Shown here: one piece after another, positions 44,578 to 53,439 of the stretch
Layout: every line of letters begins with the position of its first letter
How positions within the stretch are numbered: position 1 is the first letter of the stretch
Origin: JBJGXI01 sp045635475
GTDB taxonomy: Bacteria > Bacillota > Bacilli > Bacillales > Amphibacillaceae
Assembly: GCF_045635475.1 (NCBI RefSeq)
Contig: NZ_JBJGXI010000003.1
Coordinates: forward strand, 62,001 to 126,000
DNA: 64,000 bases
Direction: 5' to 3'
Translations under genes and position numbers: made by a program
Notes under the pieces: generated by a model
Database searches by the model: none
What the model was told of the DNA's origin: nothing
The model's input: only the letters and a program-made list of their open reading frames with translations

Positions 44578-45075
44578 TTACTGTTTTATTAGTTCTAGAA
44601 TTTCCTCTGCGAGCTCATCGGGCATTTTTCCATCGGTAATCACTTGATGCGTTGCCGCTTTTTGGTACTTTTCGTTCCTTTTTTGTAATAATAATTGTTT
44701 ATCGATTTGCCTATTGTTCCAGATTGGTCTCGACTGATCCTCCTGCAAGCGCTCAACAATTTGTTCCCATGAAGTTTCTAAATAAATCACGACACCATGG
44801 TTTTTCATCCAATCGCTATTTTCCTCGGTTTCCACAATACCTCCACCTGTTGCAACGACCAAATTTTCTGTGCGTAAGGTTTGTAGTATGTGCTTTTCAT
44901 AGTTACGGAAGGTAGCTTCTCCATAATTGGAGAAGATTTCTGGAATTGTCGTTTGATAATTTTCTTCGATCAGCTGATCTGTATCTACTGTAATACAGTT
45001 TAATTTTTCAGCCACATATTTTGCAACACTCGTCTTACCACTGCCCATAAAGCCAATTAAATATATTGTTTTCAA
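44578..45075 (-). CDS. aroK: Shikimate kinase
   Basis: 165 residues. Walker A GFMGSGKTSVAKYVA (residues 8-22), DTDQLIEE for Mg2+, FRNYE and VATGGGIVE for shikimate binding, and the lid arginine in RPIWN. It phosphorylates shikimate, complementing aroQ elsewhere in the window. Divergent from comGA. Confidence 0.96.
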   Translation of the reverse strand: MKTIYLIGFMGSGKTSVAKYVAEKLNCITVDTDQLIEENYQTTIPEIFSNYGEATFRNYEKHILQTLRTENLVVATGGGIVETEENSDWMKNHGVVIYLETSWEQIVERLQEDQSRPIWNNRQIDKQLLLQKRNEKYQKAATHQVITDGKMPDELAEEILELIKQ

Positions 45076-45204
45076 AAAAATCTCTCCCCTGCTCTCAACC
45101 TTGCAAATAAATTATAACAAAAAATTTCGACAAATTAGACATTGATGATTGAATTTTTTTGTCAATTAATATAATATCAAAGAGAAAGTGAGGTGAAACA
45201 TTGT

Positions 45205-46194
45205 TTGAATCCTGCTGAACGCTTTTCCAATACCCTTCTTCTTTCTGCCATTCAGAGGGCAGCTTCGGATATTCACTTCTGTCCATTTCTTCATCAGACA
45301 GACATTTATTTTCGCATCCAAGGAAACCGAATCTTTTATCAATCGATCGCTAAATCACAATACGATATGCTGCTTACGTACTATAAATTCACGGCAGGCA
45401 TGGATATTGGTGAAATTAGAAAGCCTCAAGACGGAAAAATTAATTTTCAATCCGAAAACAAAACCTATGCACTTCGGCTTTCTACACTTCCGGTTAGCTC
45501 CTCTGAAAGTCTTGCACTCCGTATTTTACCCCAAAGTGACGTACTTCAATTAGAGAAATTATTTCTGTTCCCTACACAACTAACGACAATTAAAGAATGG
45601 ATCTCTAGTAAGTCCGGGCTAATTTTACTCACAGGGCCAACTGGCAGTGGCAAGACCACAACGTTATATGCGCTATTGCAAGCGCTACTCTTGGAACAAT
45701 CGTATCAAACGATTACGTTAGAAGACCCGGTTGAAAAACAAATCGATCACATCCTGCAAGTACAAGTAAATGAAAAAGCAGGAATGAGCTATCAAACCGG
45801 ATTAAAGGCTGCACTTCGCCATGACCCAGACATCTTAATGGTTGGTGAAATACGTGATAAGTCAACAGCGCAGTTTGCCTTTCAAGCTGCTTTAACAGGA
45901 CATTTAGTACTTAGTACGTTACATGCCAGGGACGCTTTTGGTACGGTTCACAGATTGATGGAGATGGGTATTCAAAAAACGGATCTGGAGCAAACATTAA
46001 TAGCTGTTGCTTCCTTGCAGTTGTTGCCAATGAAGACTCACACCCAAACTCCAGCACGAGCTGCCATATTAGAGCTTCTTGATAAGCAATTATTGCATGA
46101 TGCGATCCGTGGAACTGATCCTCAGAGTCAACCAGGATTCTTCTCCTTTGATCGATTGCGAAGGAAAGCATATACCTATGGATTTATCGAGTAA
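45205..46194 (+). CDS. comGA: ComGA, competence pseudopilus assembly ATPase
   Basis: 329 residues, GspE-type ATPase. Walker A LLTGPTGSGKTTTLYAL, Asp box ITLEDPVEKQ, Walker B DPDILMVGEIRD and His box TGHLVLSTLHARDA. It powers the transformation pseudopilus. The start is taken as TTG 45205, 9 nt after GAGGTG; GTG 45193 is in frame but lies in that ribosome site. No clear ComK box (AAAA-N5-TTTT pair) was found upstream, only AT-rich DNA with TATAAT near 45170. Confidence 0.94.
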   Translation: MNPAERFSNTLLLSAIQRAASDIHFCPFLHQTDIYFRIQGNRIFYQSIAKSQYDMLLTYYKFTAGMDIGEIRKPQDGKINFQSENKTYALRLSTLPVSSSESLALRILPQSDVLQLEKLFLFPTQLTTIKEWISSKSGLILLTGPTGSGKTTTLYALLQALLLEQSYQTITLEDPVEKQIDHILQVQVNEKAGMSYQTGLKAALRHDPDILMVGEIRDKSTAQFAFQAALTGHLVLSTLHARDAFGTVHRLMEMGIQKTDLEQTLIAVASLQLLPMKTHTQTPARAAILELLDKQLLHDAIRGTDPQSQPGFFSFDRLRRKAYTYGFIE

Positions 46195-47224
46195 AAACGT
46201 TCGAAGCCTTTTTAGCAACACTCGCCTATCGCTGAACGACCAAGCATTATTTTTGCAACGATTAGCACGCTTTATTGAGAACGGATATTCCTTGTTAGAC
46301 GCCCTACACATGCTAGCATGGGAGAAAAGATGGGCAAACCACGCAAACCTCACTTCTCAGAAACTTCAAGAAGGCTTCACCTTGGACCAAGCTTTAATTG
46401 ATGTTGGCTTTCATGACAAAGTCATCTCATACCTATTTTTCGCTAGATACAACGGTGATCTTGAAGCCTCCCTGAAGCACTGTAGCACGATGATTCAAAG
46501 ACAAACAGACCATACCAACCAAATAAAACAGTCTTTACGCTATCCGCTCGTGTTGTTTATCTTATTTTGCGTGCTGTTATATTTTGTGAAAAACTCTTTG
46601 TATCCATCATTTTCGATGCTATTTACCGAACAGTCAGCATTTACAAGGGTGGCGATGACGGTAATTGACACGTTGTTTCAAGGCTTAACATTTCTACTAA
46701 TTAGTGTTCCAGTCGGGTTTGGACTATGGTGGGTGATCACACGTTATTTCCAAATTAGTAAACAAATTGCAATTGTTAACAAGCTTCCCATCGTCCGACG
46801 TTATCTGTCACTTCATATTTCTGGCTTGTTCGCGGTACATTTAAGTTCATTGCTAGCAAGCGGCATGCCGATAAAAGAATCTTTACACACCGTAAAGAAT
46901 CAATCAAGATTGCCGATTTTATCGTATTATGCTTCGGTGATTATTTCAGAATTAGAACGTGGAGTTGCCCTATCAAAGATTTTTCCTAGCTTACTGCTGT
47001 TTGAAAAAGAGCTAACATTTATTTTCCAGAAAAATGCTAACACAGAAGTATTGGAAAAAGACTTACAGATGTATGCAGAAAGTCTGATGGAGCAATTGCA
47101 AAAACGCATAAAAAGATTAATTTCCCTGATTCAACCAGTATTTTTTCTATTAATGGCTGGATTAATCATTTTTGTCTACCTGTCCCTAATTTTACCAACG
47201 TTTCAGTTAATAAATACGATATGA
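46178..47224 (+). CDS. comGB: ComGB, competence pseudopilus inner-membrane protein
   Basis: 348 residues, GspF fold: two cytoplasmic helical domains, each followed by membrane segments (about 125-148, 165-195, 320-345). Motifs LFLQRLARFIENGYSLLDAL and HLSSLLASGMPIKESL. The start is ATG 46178, overlapping the comGA stop by 17 nt, with AAGGAAAG upstream; the longer frame inside comGA is rejected. Confidence 0.94.
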   Translation: MDLSSKNVRSLFSNTRLSLNDQALFLQRLARFIENGYSLLDALHMLAWEKRWANHANLTSQKLQEGFTLDQALIDVGFHDKVISYLFFARYNGDLEASLKHCSTMIQRQTDHTNQIKQSLRYPLVLFILFCVLLYFVKNSLYPSFSMLFTEQSAFTRVAMTVIDTLFQGLTFLLISVPVGFGLWWVITRYFQISKQIAIVNKLPIVRRYLSLHISGLFAVHLSSLLASGMPIKESLHTVKNQSRLPILSYYASVIISELERGVALSKIFPSLLLFEKELTFIFQKNANTEVLEKDLQMYAESLMEQLQKRIKRLISLIQPVFFLLMAGLIIFVYLSLILPTFQLINTI

Positions 47225-47239
47225 AAAGAGGAAATCAAA

Positions 47240-47578
47240 ATGATGAAAAAATGTAAAAACGAAAAAGGATTTACGCTTATAGAAATGTTAATCGTGCTGA
47301 CGATTGTTAGTGTGCTGTTGATTTTGATTGTACCTAATTTGGCTACTCAGAATACAGTTGCGCAGGATAAGGGGTGTGAAGCGCTCGTCTCGCTTGCGGA
47401 GAGTCAGGTGATGGCATATGAGATTGAAGAAGGAAAAAAACCTGCAAATATTGATGACTTAGTGGGAAAATATATTAAGGATAAAAAGTGTGCAGGTGGA
47501 AATGAACAGTTAAAGCTTACTGTGGATGCAGATGCAGATGAAGTTACCGTTTCACGTGAAGACATAGCTACCGAATAA
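47240..47578 (+). CDS. comGC: ComGC, major competence pseudopilin
   Basis: 112 residues. Short basic leader ending KNEKG, then FTLIEMLIVLTIVSVLLIL, the classic type IV pilin N-terminus cut by ComC between Gly and Phe. Two Cys residues (CEAL and KKCAGG) could form the disulfide known in ComGC. The stop shares a base with the comGD start. Confidence 0.96.
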   Translation: MMKKCKNEKGFTLIEMLIVLTIVSVLLILIVPNLATQNTVAQDKGCEALVSLAESQVMAYEIEEGKKPANIDDLVGKYIKDKKCAGGNEQLKLTVDADADEVTVSREDIATE

Positions 47579-48018
47579 TGACCAGCCAACACGGCTTCAC
47601 CCTCATAGAAACACTCATCACCCTAAGTATCACCATCACACTCTTATCACTTGGATTTTCCGTTCAAATCCATGTGCTAGACGAGTACAAGACGAAAAAG
47701 TTCTTTGAAATGTTTGAAAGTGACATGCTTTATCTTCAACAGCTTAGTGTCACGAATCAGGAATATGCTTATATGACGATTTCTCCCACGAAGAATAGTT
47801 ACACCATTAAAAAGGGTGGATTTGGGACAGTATTGAGAAATAGAAAAATACCTGATGATTGGAATATTATTCTGCATACATTGTCGATGCCAATTTCCTT
47901 CAGCTACTATGGAAATATCAAAAAACCTGGCATGTTTACGCTTGAAACAAAAACAAAACTGTATGCAATCTATTGTCCATTAGGTAAAGGTAGGTGCTAT
48001 GTTAAAAATGCCGAATGA
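47578..48018 (+). CDS. comGD: ComGD, minor competence pseudopilin
   Basis: 146 residues; MTSQHG leader then FTLIETLITLSITITLLSLG. Single-nucleotide overlap with the comGC stop (TAATG). The C-terminus overlaps comGE by 20 nt. Confidence 0.93.
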   Translation: MTSQHGFTLIETLITLSITITLLSLGFSVQIHVLDEYKTKKFFEMFESDMLYLQQLSVTNQEYAYMTISPTKNSYTIKKGGFGTVLRNRKIPDDWNIILHTLSMPISFSYYGNIKKPGMFTLETKTKLYAIYCPLGKGRCYVKNAE

Positions 48019-48364
48019 AAAAGGGTATTTGTTTGTCGAGGTAATAGCCGCCTTTAGCGTATTTATGACGATCATGGTAACGTTGATTCCAATTATCTAT
48101 CAAATCAAAGTAGAGGAACATCTCCTCCATCAACAAAGAGTGATCGAAATGAAATTACATGATAACCTACAAACATATTTGTGGACATCTGATTATTCAC
48201 TTCCTGTTTCCTATCAGCTATATATCGAAAACAACAGCATAACTTTTACTTTTACAGAACATCAAAAACTTGTTAAAGGATGTGCAATATGGAGCGATGT
48301 TAAAAATGAACAGCAAAAATTTTGTCTCTATGGACTTCCTTGTCTCTATGGACTTCCTGCATAA
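47999..48364 (+). CDS. comGE: ComGE, minor competence pseudopilin
   Basis: 121 residues; leader MLKMPNEKG then YLFVEVIAAFSVFMTIMVTL, a pilin-like helix with the Glu at position +5 after the presumed cut. The C-terminus ends with a repeated YGLPCLYGLPA, caused by an 18-bp tandem duplication shared with the start of comGF. Confidence 0.85.
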   Translation: MLKMPNEKGYLFVEVIAAFSVFMTIMVTLIPIIYQIKVEEHLLHQQRVIEMKLHDNLQTYLWTSDYSLPVSYQLYIENNSITFTFTEHQKLVKGCAIWSDVKNEQQKFCLYGLPCLYGLPA

Positions 48365-48761
48365 CCAAAAAGGATATAGCTTATTGTCTGTATTGCTTTC
48401 CCTTTCGATTGTACTAATGACGCTCCCGTTTGTAACTTATATCTATCAATCATTGCAACAAAAAAGCTATCAAGACGATTTTTCAACTAGTCAATTTTTT
48501 TATTTGTTAACGGATGAAGTACATCGGGCAACGTCATTTTCGATAGTGGACAATCAATTAACCATAGAAACAATTAGTGATGAAAAAGTAACAATTGAAC
48601 TTTACAAGGATGTTATTCGCAGACAAGTATTTGAATTAGGTCATGAGATATTGTTGCGAGGAGTCAAGCAGCTTGAAATTACTGAAACTACATTTGGTTT
48701 TAAGATTGCTTTAAAAATGAGTAACGGAGAAATTTATGAAAAGACAATTAGCTTCTATTAA
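48306..48761 (+). CDS. comGF: ComGF, minor competence pseudopilin
   Basis: 151 residues from ATG 48306 (GGAG about 10 nt upstream). The pilin-like segment is HNQKG then YSLLSVLLSLSIVLMTLPF. Start choice is uncertain: TTG 48270, ATG 48297 and two ATGs inside the 18-bp repeat are all in frame. The N-terminus carries VSMDFL twice because of the duplication. Overlaps both comGE and comGG. Confidence 0.85.
   Translation: MNSKNFVSMDFLVSMDFLHNQKGYSLLSVLLSLSIVLMTLPFVTYIYQSLQQKSYQDDFSTSQFFYLLTDEVHRATSFSIVDNQLTIETISDEKVTIELYKDVIRRQVFELGHEILLRGVKQLEITETTFGFKIALKMSNGEIYEKTISFY
48323..48358. repeat. 18-bp tandem duplication in the comGE/comGF overlap
   Basis: Two perfect, adjacent copies of TGTCTCTATGGACTTCCT (48323-48340, 48341-48358). 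It adds six residues in both reading frames at once. Confidence 0.98.
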
Positions 48762-49128
48762 AACTCTGCGATCTGATCAGGCTTTCTTTTTTCCGTACAT
48801 GCTATTTATTATAACGCTTGTGCTCATTATCGTATTAAGCAGTATACCTCTATATCAAAATCATATCGAAATGACCACATTTACAGAAGAGCAGCTAAAA
48901 TTAGAAACATTAATACAAATGGCTTATACGCAAGTAAGGAAGGAGCAGCCCTATCTACTACACAATGATCGATCTGGAGAAATCAGCTACAATTATCCAT
49001 ATGGCATAGTTTATGTCAGCTATTTCCCAAAAGATATCGGGTGGATAATTGTTAATTTTCAAGCATTGACTGATAATGGTGCTCGGGAAACAACATCAAT
49101 CCCACTACGCTTTATTTTAAGTGACTAA
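48736..49128 (+). CDS. comGG: ComGG-like protein
   Basis: 130 residues, N-terminal membrane segment (FFFPYMLFIITLVLIIVLSS, about 18-37). Lacks the FTLIE cleavage motif, as usual for ComGG. Identified by size, topology and place as the seventh gene of the comG operon; sequence likeness is weak. Overlaps comGF by 26 nt. Confidence 0.8.
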   Translation: MKRQLASIKTLRSDQAFFFPYMLFIITLVLIIVLSSIPLYQNHIEMTTFTEEQLKLETLIQMAYTQVRKEQPYLLHNDRSGEISYNYPYGIVYVSYFPKDIGWIIVNFQALTDNGARETTSIPLRFILSD

Positions 49129-49133
49129 ACGGT

Positions 49134-49168
49134 AAAAGACTCTCGCGATATAGTGAGAGTCTTTTATT
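49134..49168 (+). terminator. Terminator of the comG operon
   Basis: AAAAGACTCTCGC / GTGAGAGTCTTTT, six nt after the comGG stop. Confidence 0.9.
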
Positions 49169-49280
49169 TCCCGGGAAAGCGCAAAATCCGACCAAATAAG
49201 CACAATCATCATGCGAGAGAAATTGAATTTTTTACGTATAATGTCTCTCGTAAAGCTTATACTAGTTCATGTAATAAATT

Positions 49281-49352
49281 TGGGCTATAGCCAAGCGGTA
49301 AGGCAGCGGTTTTTGGTACCGTTATTCGTTGGTTCGAATCCAGCTAGCCCAG
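49281..49352 (+). tRNA. trnQ: tRNA-Gln (anticodon TTG)
   Basis: A 72-nt cloverleaf: acceptor TGGGCTA / TAGCCCA with discriminator G, D-arm AGCCAAGCGGTAAGGC, anticodon stem GCGGT / ACCGT with loop TTTTGGT (anticodon TTG), T-arm GTTGGTTCGAATCCAGC. The CCA end is not encoded. It stands alone between comG and yqgY. Confidence 0.97.
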
Positions 49353-49467
49353 TTCTGATTTTTACAGTTAAACAGATAGACTAAAATTACTGTAACTACA
49401 TGGATTTACATTCTCTTTTACCTCGTATATAATAACGATGATACATACTTTAGAAGGAGGGGAAAGT

Positions 49468-49710
49468 ATGGCCAGAATGTTTCGAGTACTCGCGTTTTGG
49501 ACAGGGATTTTCACTGTCATGTTTTACGCTGGGGATATGATAAATATGGCTTACTTGTTCTTAGCTCAAACAGTATTTTTCTTAGGAGTTGGCTTCTTAA
49601 ATTTATCTGAGCGAATGTACATGTACTTATTTGGTGCCTATTGCACTGTATTCTTTGTTGGCTTTACTTACTATAGTAACTTTATTATGGTACAAGGGTT
49701 TGGACATTAA
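49468..49710 (+). CDS. yqgY: YqgY-like membrane protein (DUF2626)
   Basis: 80 residues, three hydrophobic segments (about 7-24, 27-45, 50-72). ATG after AAGGAGGGG. Matches the DUF2626 family found next to comG and yqgX in Bacillus. Function unknown. Confidence 0.85.
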   Translation: MARMFRVLAFWTGIFTVMFYAGDMINMAYLFLAQTVFFLGVGFLNLSERMYMYLFGAYCTVFFVGFTYYSNFIMVQGFGH

Positions 49711-49779
49711 CATAAAGGATAAGCTGTGAACGACACCCATATAAATTTCCTTATTGCCAAACATATACTTAATAACGAA

Positions 49780-49873
49780 GTCAATTTCATAATTTCCTTA
49801 CATAGCTATTTACATCCACATACAGTTTGGGAACGAGATGTAAATAGCTAAAAATAATTATTATGAAATTGAC
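49780..49873. repeat. Large palindrome, 37-bp arms and 20-bp loop
   Basis: Arms 49780-49816 and 49837-49873 are equal in length and complementary at both ends: GTCAATTTCATAAT (14 bp) outside and TAGCTATTTACATC (14 bp) next to the loop, with mismatches in the middle. It lies in the 270-bp gap between yqgY and yqgX, which holds no gene. Confidence 0.9.
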
Positions 49874-49954
49874 TAAACAAACAAAAAGCTATCACAGACT
49901 ATAATAGAAATAGCTTAACTTAATCCCTATCTAACTAAGTAGAGCACATGCACC

Positions 49955-49988
49955 TAAAGGTCTTTCCAATTGGAAGGACCTTTTTATC
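49955..49988. terminator. Terminator of yqgX
   Basis: AAAGGTCTTTCCAATTGGAAGGACCTTTTT, a perfect palindrome at the yqgX 3' end with runs suited to either direction. Confidence 0.85.
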
Positions 49989-50610
49989 TTGTTTTTAAAA
50001 ATGGATTGTCTCGTTTTTCTATACCAATCTCAGTAGATGGTCCATGGCCGGGATAAACTACATAATCATCCGCTAATGAAAACAATTCTGTTCGGATGCT
50101 CGCTAATAATTGATCCGTTTCTCCCCCTGGTAGGTCAGTACGTCCAATTCCTGAGTCAAATAACGTATCACCATCAATTACTACCTGCTGTTCATGAAAG
50201 ACATATGATACACTTCCTGGTGAATGTCCAGGTGTATGGCGAACTTCAAATGCTAATGACCCAATCTCCATCTTCCCTATTTCAATATATTGATCCGCTT
50301 CTTTGACTGAAATAACTCCGGTACGAAATAACGATGACCCGTTCAAATTAGGATTCGGCAGCCAATCTGACTCCAATTCATGTACATATACTGGGATTCC
50401 ATACTGCCCACGAAGCTCATCAACAGCCCCAATATGATCAAAATGCGCATGTGTTAATAGTATAGCTAGTGGTGTGAATTGATTAGCTTCAAGTAGCTGT
50501 ACAATTTGATCGCTATCACCACCAGGGTCAATGATAACGGATTGATTATTTTTTGATACAATATAGCAGTTGGTTCCTAATGGACCAACTGAAAGCTGTG
50601 CAATATTCAT
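49984..50610 (-). CDS. yqgX: Metallo-beta-lactamase-fold hydrolase (YqgX)
   Basis: 208 residues. LLTHAHFDHIGAVDELR holds the HxHxDH zinc motif, VRHTPGHSPGSVSYV the next His, and VVIDGDTLFDSGIGRTDL the Asp; GHGPSTEIG supplies the final His. The glyoxalase II/persulfide dioxygenase-like branch is typical for YqgX. Substrate not established. Confidence 0.93.
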   Translation of the reverse strand: MNIAQLSVGPLGTNCYIVSKNNQSVIIDPGGDSDQIVQLLEANQFTPLAILLTHAHFDHIGAVDELRGQYGIPVYVHELESDWLPNPNLNGSSLFRTGVISVKEADQYIEIGKMEIGSLAFEVRHTPGHSPGSVSYVFHEQQVVIDGDTLFDSGIGRTDLPGGETDQLLASIRTELFSLADDYVVYPGHGPSTEIGIEKRDNPFLKTR

Positions 50611-50758
50611 CTTATTGTCTCCCTTATAAAAAGTATAAAACTGTCTATTTTATCTCGACAAATCACTTTTTTTGTTTTAGAATGTATGAGGAATATATAA
50701 CTTCTACATATTATTATAATAACAGTCCCTGTTGAGAAATAGAAGGAGGTTTGGGAAT

Positions 50759-50941
50759 ATGGAATTAGCAATTATGTTATTAGTAGTAGCAGTCCTTTGT
50801 GCGATTGCGGTACTTCGAGAATTCAAAAGACAAAATTTCTTTGCCGTTGCTTTTGCAGGTATTTCCACGTTAGTATTTGGGTTCTTTTCTATTGCGACTA
50901 TCTACTCAGAAATAGTAGCAATGTTTACACAACAAGCTTAA
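50759..50941 (+). CDS. yqgW: YqgW-like membrane protein (DUF2759)
   Basis: 60 residues with two membrane segments (LAIMLLVVAVLCAIAVL and FAVAFAGISTLVFGFFS). ATG 50759 follows AGAAGGAGG; an upstream in-frame TTG lies in that site. Divergent from yqgX as in B. subtilis. Function unknown. Confidence 0.85.
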   Translation: MELAIMLLVVAVLCAIAVLREFKRQNFFAVAFAGISTLVFGFFSIATIYSEIVAMFTQQA

Positions 50942-50954
50942 ATAAGCGAAATGA

Positions 50955-50986
50955 CAAAACTCTTGTGGTATACAAGGGTTTTTTGT
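50955..50986 (+). terminator. Terminator of yqgW
   Basis: AAAACTCTTGT / ACAAGGGTTTT followed by TTTG, just after the stop. Confidence 0.85.
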
Positions 50987-50993
50987 TTGAGTC

Positions 50994-51034
50994 TAAAAAG
51001 CAGCGACTCTCAAGGATGAGTAGCTGCCTTTAGA
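50994..51034 (-). terminator. Terminator behind the ltaS remnant
   Basis: GGCAGCTACTC / GAGTCGCTGC-type stem (one bulge) followed by TTTTTAG on the minus strand, immediately 3' of the LTA synthase remnant. Probably its original terminator. Confidence 0.75.
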
Positions 51035-51041
51035 TTTAGTA

Positions 51042-51124
51042 TTAATCATCTTCTCCTTGAAAACGTAACAAATCGCCATAAACTATTTGATCAGAACGTG
51101 AGAGTTCGGATTCAATTTTTTTGT
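51042..51124 (-). pseudogene. Remnant of the 3' end of a second LTA synthase gene
   Basis: On the minus strand these bases translate as ESELSRSDQIVYGDLLRF plus seven residues and a stop, closely matching TELSYSDQIIYGDLLRF at the end of the intact ltaS-like gene next door. Nothing upstream of it is coding. About 27 codons of a duplicated gene survive, with a terminator of its own. Confidence 0.85.
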
Positions 51125-51225
51125 TTTCTTGGATAATTCACTGATATGCTATTTTTATATTCAAAGGCTATAAATCAATTTATAGTAGACGCTAGGATCC
51201 TTTCCGGAAATTTGTATCCTTTCTT

Positions 51226-51266
51226 CCAAAAAAGACGACTACTCATCTGTATGAGTAGTCGTCTGT
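51226..51266 (-). terminator. Terminator of the LTA synthase gene
   Basis: Perfect stem AGACGACTACTCAT / ATGAGTAGTCGTCT followed by TTTTTT on the minus strand. Confidence 0.92.
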
Positions 51267-51278
51267 ATTTGTTAATGA

Positions 51279-53168
51279 TTATTGTCCAAAATCATAAAAA
51301 CGTAATAAATCACCATAAATTATTTGATCTGAATAAGATAGCTCTGTTCTAACCTGTTCTTTGATTGGCTCACAAACACTATCCTCTAACTCATCTTCAG
51401 GAACAGAATCTAATGATTCTTCAAGTACTTCTCCAGACCCTCGATCATAACAAATTCCATCACTATAAATATAATTGTCACTTACAAAATCACCATTACG
51501 TAAAGCAATAAAATCCTTTTGATTATCCGAAAATAAATCGGTACCGAATGTAATGTCACCCTTATCCTCTATCCCTAACAAATGTAACAATGTAGGTTTC
51601 ACATCTATTTGTCCGGCAATGTCTGAAATAGTTTTTCCTTCTTGGCCTGGGATATGAATAAAGAATGGAACTCGTTGTAACTGAATATGATCATAAGGGC
51701 TGATTTCATCTTTATCTAAATACATACTCATCGCTTTATTATGAAATTCACTAATTCCGTAGTGATCACCCATTAGTACAATAATAGAGTCCTCATATAT
51801 TCCAGACTGCTTTAACTGTTCAAAAAATTGTTCAACAGCTTCATCTGTGTAACGCGCTGTTTGGAAATATTGATTTAATGTTCTTGAATTTGAATCATAT
51901 TGATCAATTGTTGCATCTTCTTCCGCTAGTTCGAACGGATAATGGTTCGTAAGTGTAATAAACTTAGAGTAAAAAGGCTGTGGTATCGTTTGTAAATATT
52001 TAATCGACTGCTCGAAGAATGGTTTATCTTTTAGTCCCCATCCAATCGAATTATCTTCAGTGACCTCATACGATTCCACATCAAAGAAATTATCATAACC
52101 TAACGATTGATACATAACATCCCGATTCCAGAAGCTTTTATTATTAGCATGGAAAACCGATGAATAATATCCTTCTTCTTTTAGTAATTCAGGAGTTGCA
52201 TTGTATTCATTTTGACCATGCGTAAAGAAAACTGCACCTCTAGGCAACGGATATAAAGAGTTTTCGATTAGAAACTCTGAATCAGAAGTTTTCCCTTGAG
52301 CGGTTTGATGGTAGAAGTTTTCAAAATAATAACTATCACCAATTAAGTCATTCAAAAATGGTGTTACTTCTTTCCCATTAACTGTATTATTAATAACAAA
52401 GCTCTGCAAAGATTCTAAGGAGATGAAGATGACGTTTTTACCTTTAGCTACACCAAACAAATCCGATTGTACGTCACTTTTAATATTTTCATCAATATAA
52501 TTTTTGATATCTGGCACATCATTACCGTCTGCAAAAACACGTTGAACTTCTGTTTTTGAATGTAGGACAATGTCATAAATGTGATAATTGAACAAGCCAA
52601 TATTTTTCACTAAATATTCACGATCAAATGTTCTTTGTAATAACTGTGGACGCTCCGCTTCGGCTAAAGCATAATTGACAACTAACAATGTGATTGCCAT
52701 CGTAATTGCAAAAGCTTTATTACGCTTATTGTAACTTACGGTTAACTTCGATTTAAACTTGACGCTCAAATACCAAATAATCGCTACATCCGCAAACAGC
52801 AAAATGTCAGTGATGCTTATTAAATCTAATACACTCGAGCCTAAATCGGCAGCATTACTTCCTTGAAATAATACAGGAATCGTAATAAAATCGGTAAAGT
52901 TTCGATAGAATACTAGATTAAAATAAATAACAATTGAGCCAATCAGCGCGATATAGCGTATAAATTTCGCCTGACGCTTTTCTTTAAACAATACACATAA
53001 AGCAAATACAAGAAATGCTGATACAAAAGGATTTATAAATAATATTAACTCTTGTACAACATTATCAAGTGAAATATTAAACACAAATCGGTAAACAATA
53101 TACGTTTTTAACCCAAATAATAGACTAGCTATTATATACAAGGGTAAATGTATTTTCTTTGCTAACAT
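51279..53168 (-). CDS. yqgS: Lipoteichoic acid synthase family protein (YqgS)
   Basis: 629 residues. Five N-terminal membrane segments (about 1-170), then an extracellular sulfatase-like domain: NVIFISLESLQSFVINNTV with the metal-binding Glu, FYHQTAQGKTSDSEFLIENS with the catalytic Thr, and MGDHYGISEFHNKAM with Asp/His ligands. It adds glycerol phosphate from phosphatidylglycerol to the LTA chain. ATG 53168 follows GGGGAGGA at 8 nt. A remnant of a duplicate lies downstream. Confidence 0.95.
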   Translation of the reverse strand: MLAKKIHLPLYIIASLLFGLKTYIVYRFVFNISLDNVVQELILFINPFVSAFLVFALCVLFKEKRQAKFIRYIALIGSIVIYFNLVFYRNFTDFITIPVLFQGSNAADLGSSVLDLISITDILLFADVAIIWYLSVKFKSKLTVSYNKRNKAFAITMAITLLVVNYALAEAERPQLLQRTFDREYLVKNIGLFNYHIYDIVLHSKTEVQRVFADGNDVPDIKNYIDENIKSDVQSDLFGVAKGKNVIFISLESLQSFVINNTVNGKEVTPFLNDLIGDSYYFENFYHQTAQGKTSDSEFLIENSLYPLPRGAVFFTHGQNEYNATPELLKEEGYYSSVFHANNKSFWNRDVMYQSLGYDNFFDVESYEVTEDNSIGWGLKDKPFFEQSIKYLQTIPQPFYSKFITLTNHYPFELAEEDATIDQYDSNSRTLNQYFQTARYTDEAVEQFFEQLKQSGIYEDSIIVLMGDHYGISEFHNKAMSMYLDKDEISPYDHIQLQRVPFFIHIPGQEGKTISDIAGQIDVKPTLLHLLGIEDKGDITFGTDLFSDNQKDFIALRNGDFVSDNYIYSDGICYDRGSGEVLEESLDSVPEDELEDSVCEPIKEQVRTELSYSDQIIYGDLLRFYDFGQ

Positions 53169-53347
53169 AACTCTTATCCTCCCCAAATAAAACACTATCT
53201 ATATATTTATACTCCTACCAAACAACATTTACAATAAATTAATTTAAATTAACTACTAATATGACGTAACAGGCTTAATAAAAGTTTCACAATTTCTTTA
53301 AATAATTTACATGTAGTTTATAATATTGCTCTATTGTAATAGACGCT

Positions 53348-53388
53348 ACAAAAAAAATAAACCCTACAACAAGGGATTATTTTTTCTG
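53348..53388 (-). terminator. Terminator of yqgQ
   Basis: AATAATCCCTTGTTG / TAGGGTTTATT followed by eight T residues on the minus strand. Confidence 0.75.
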
Positions 53389-53439
53389 AACTTTTTTCTT
53401 ACTATATTTAGTTCACTTTTCGGTAGATTGTTAAACCTA

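Noticed and set aside
45095..45205. ComK boxes upstream of comGA
   Set aside because: No clear pair of AAAA-N5-TTTT motifs with the usual spacing could be placed; A- and T-runs alone are not enough.
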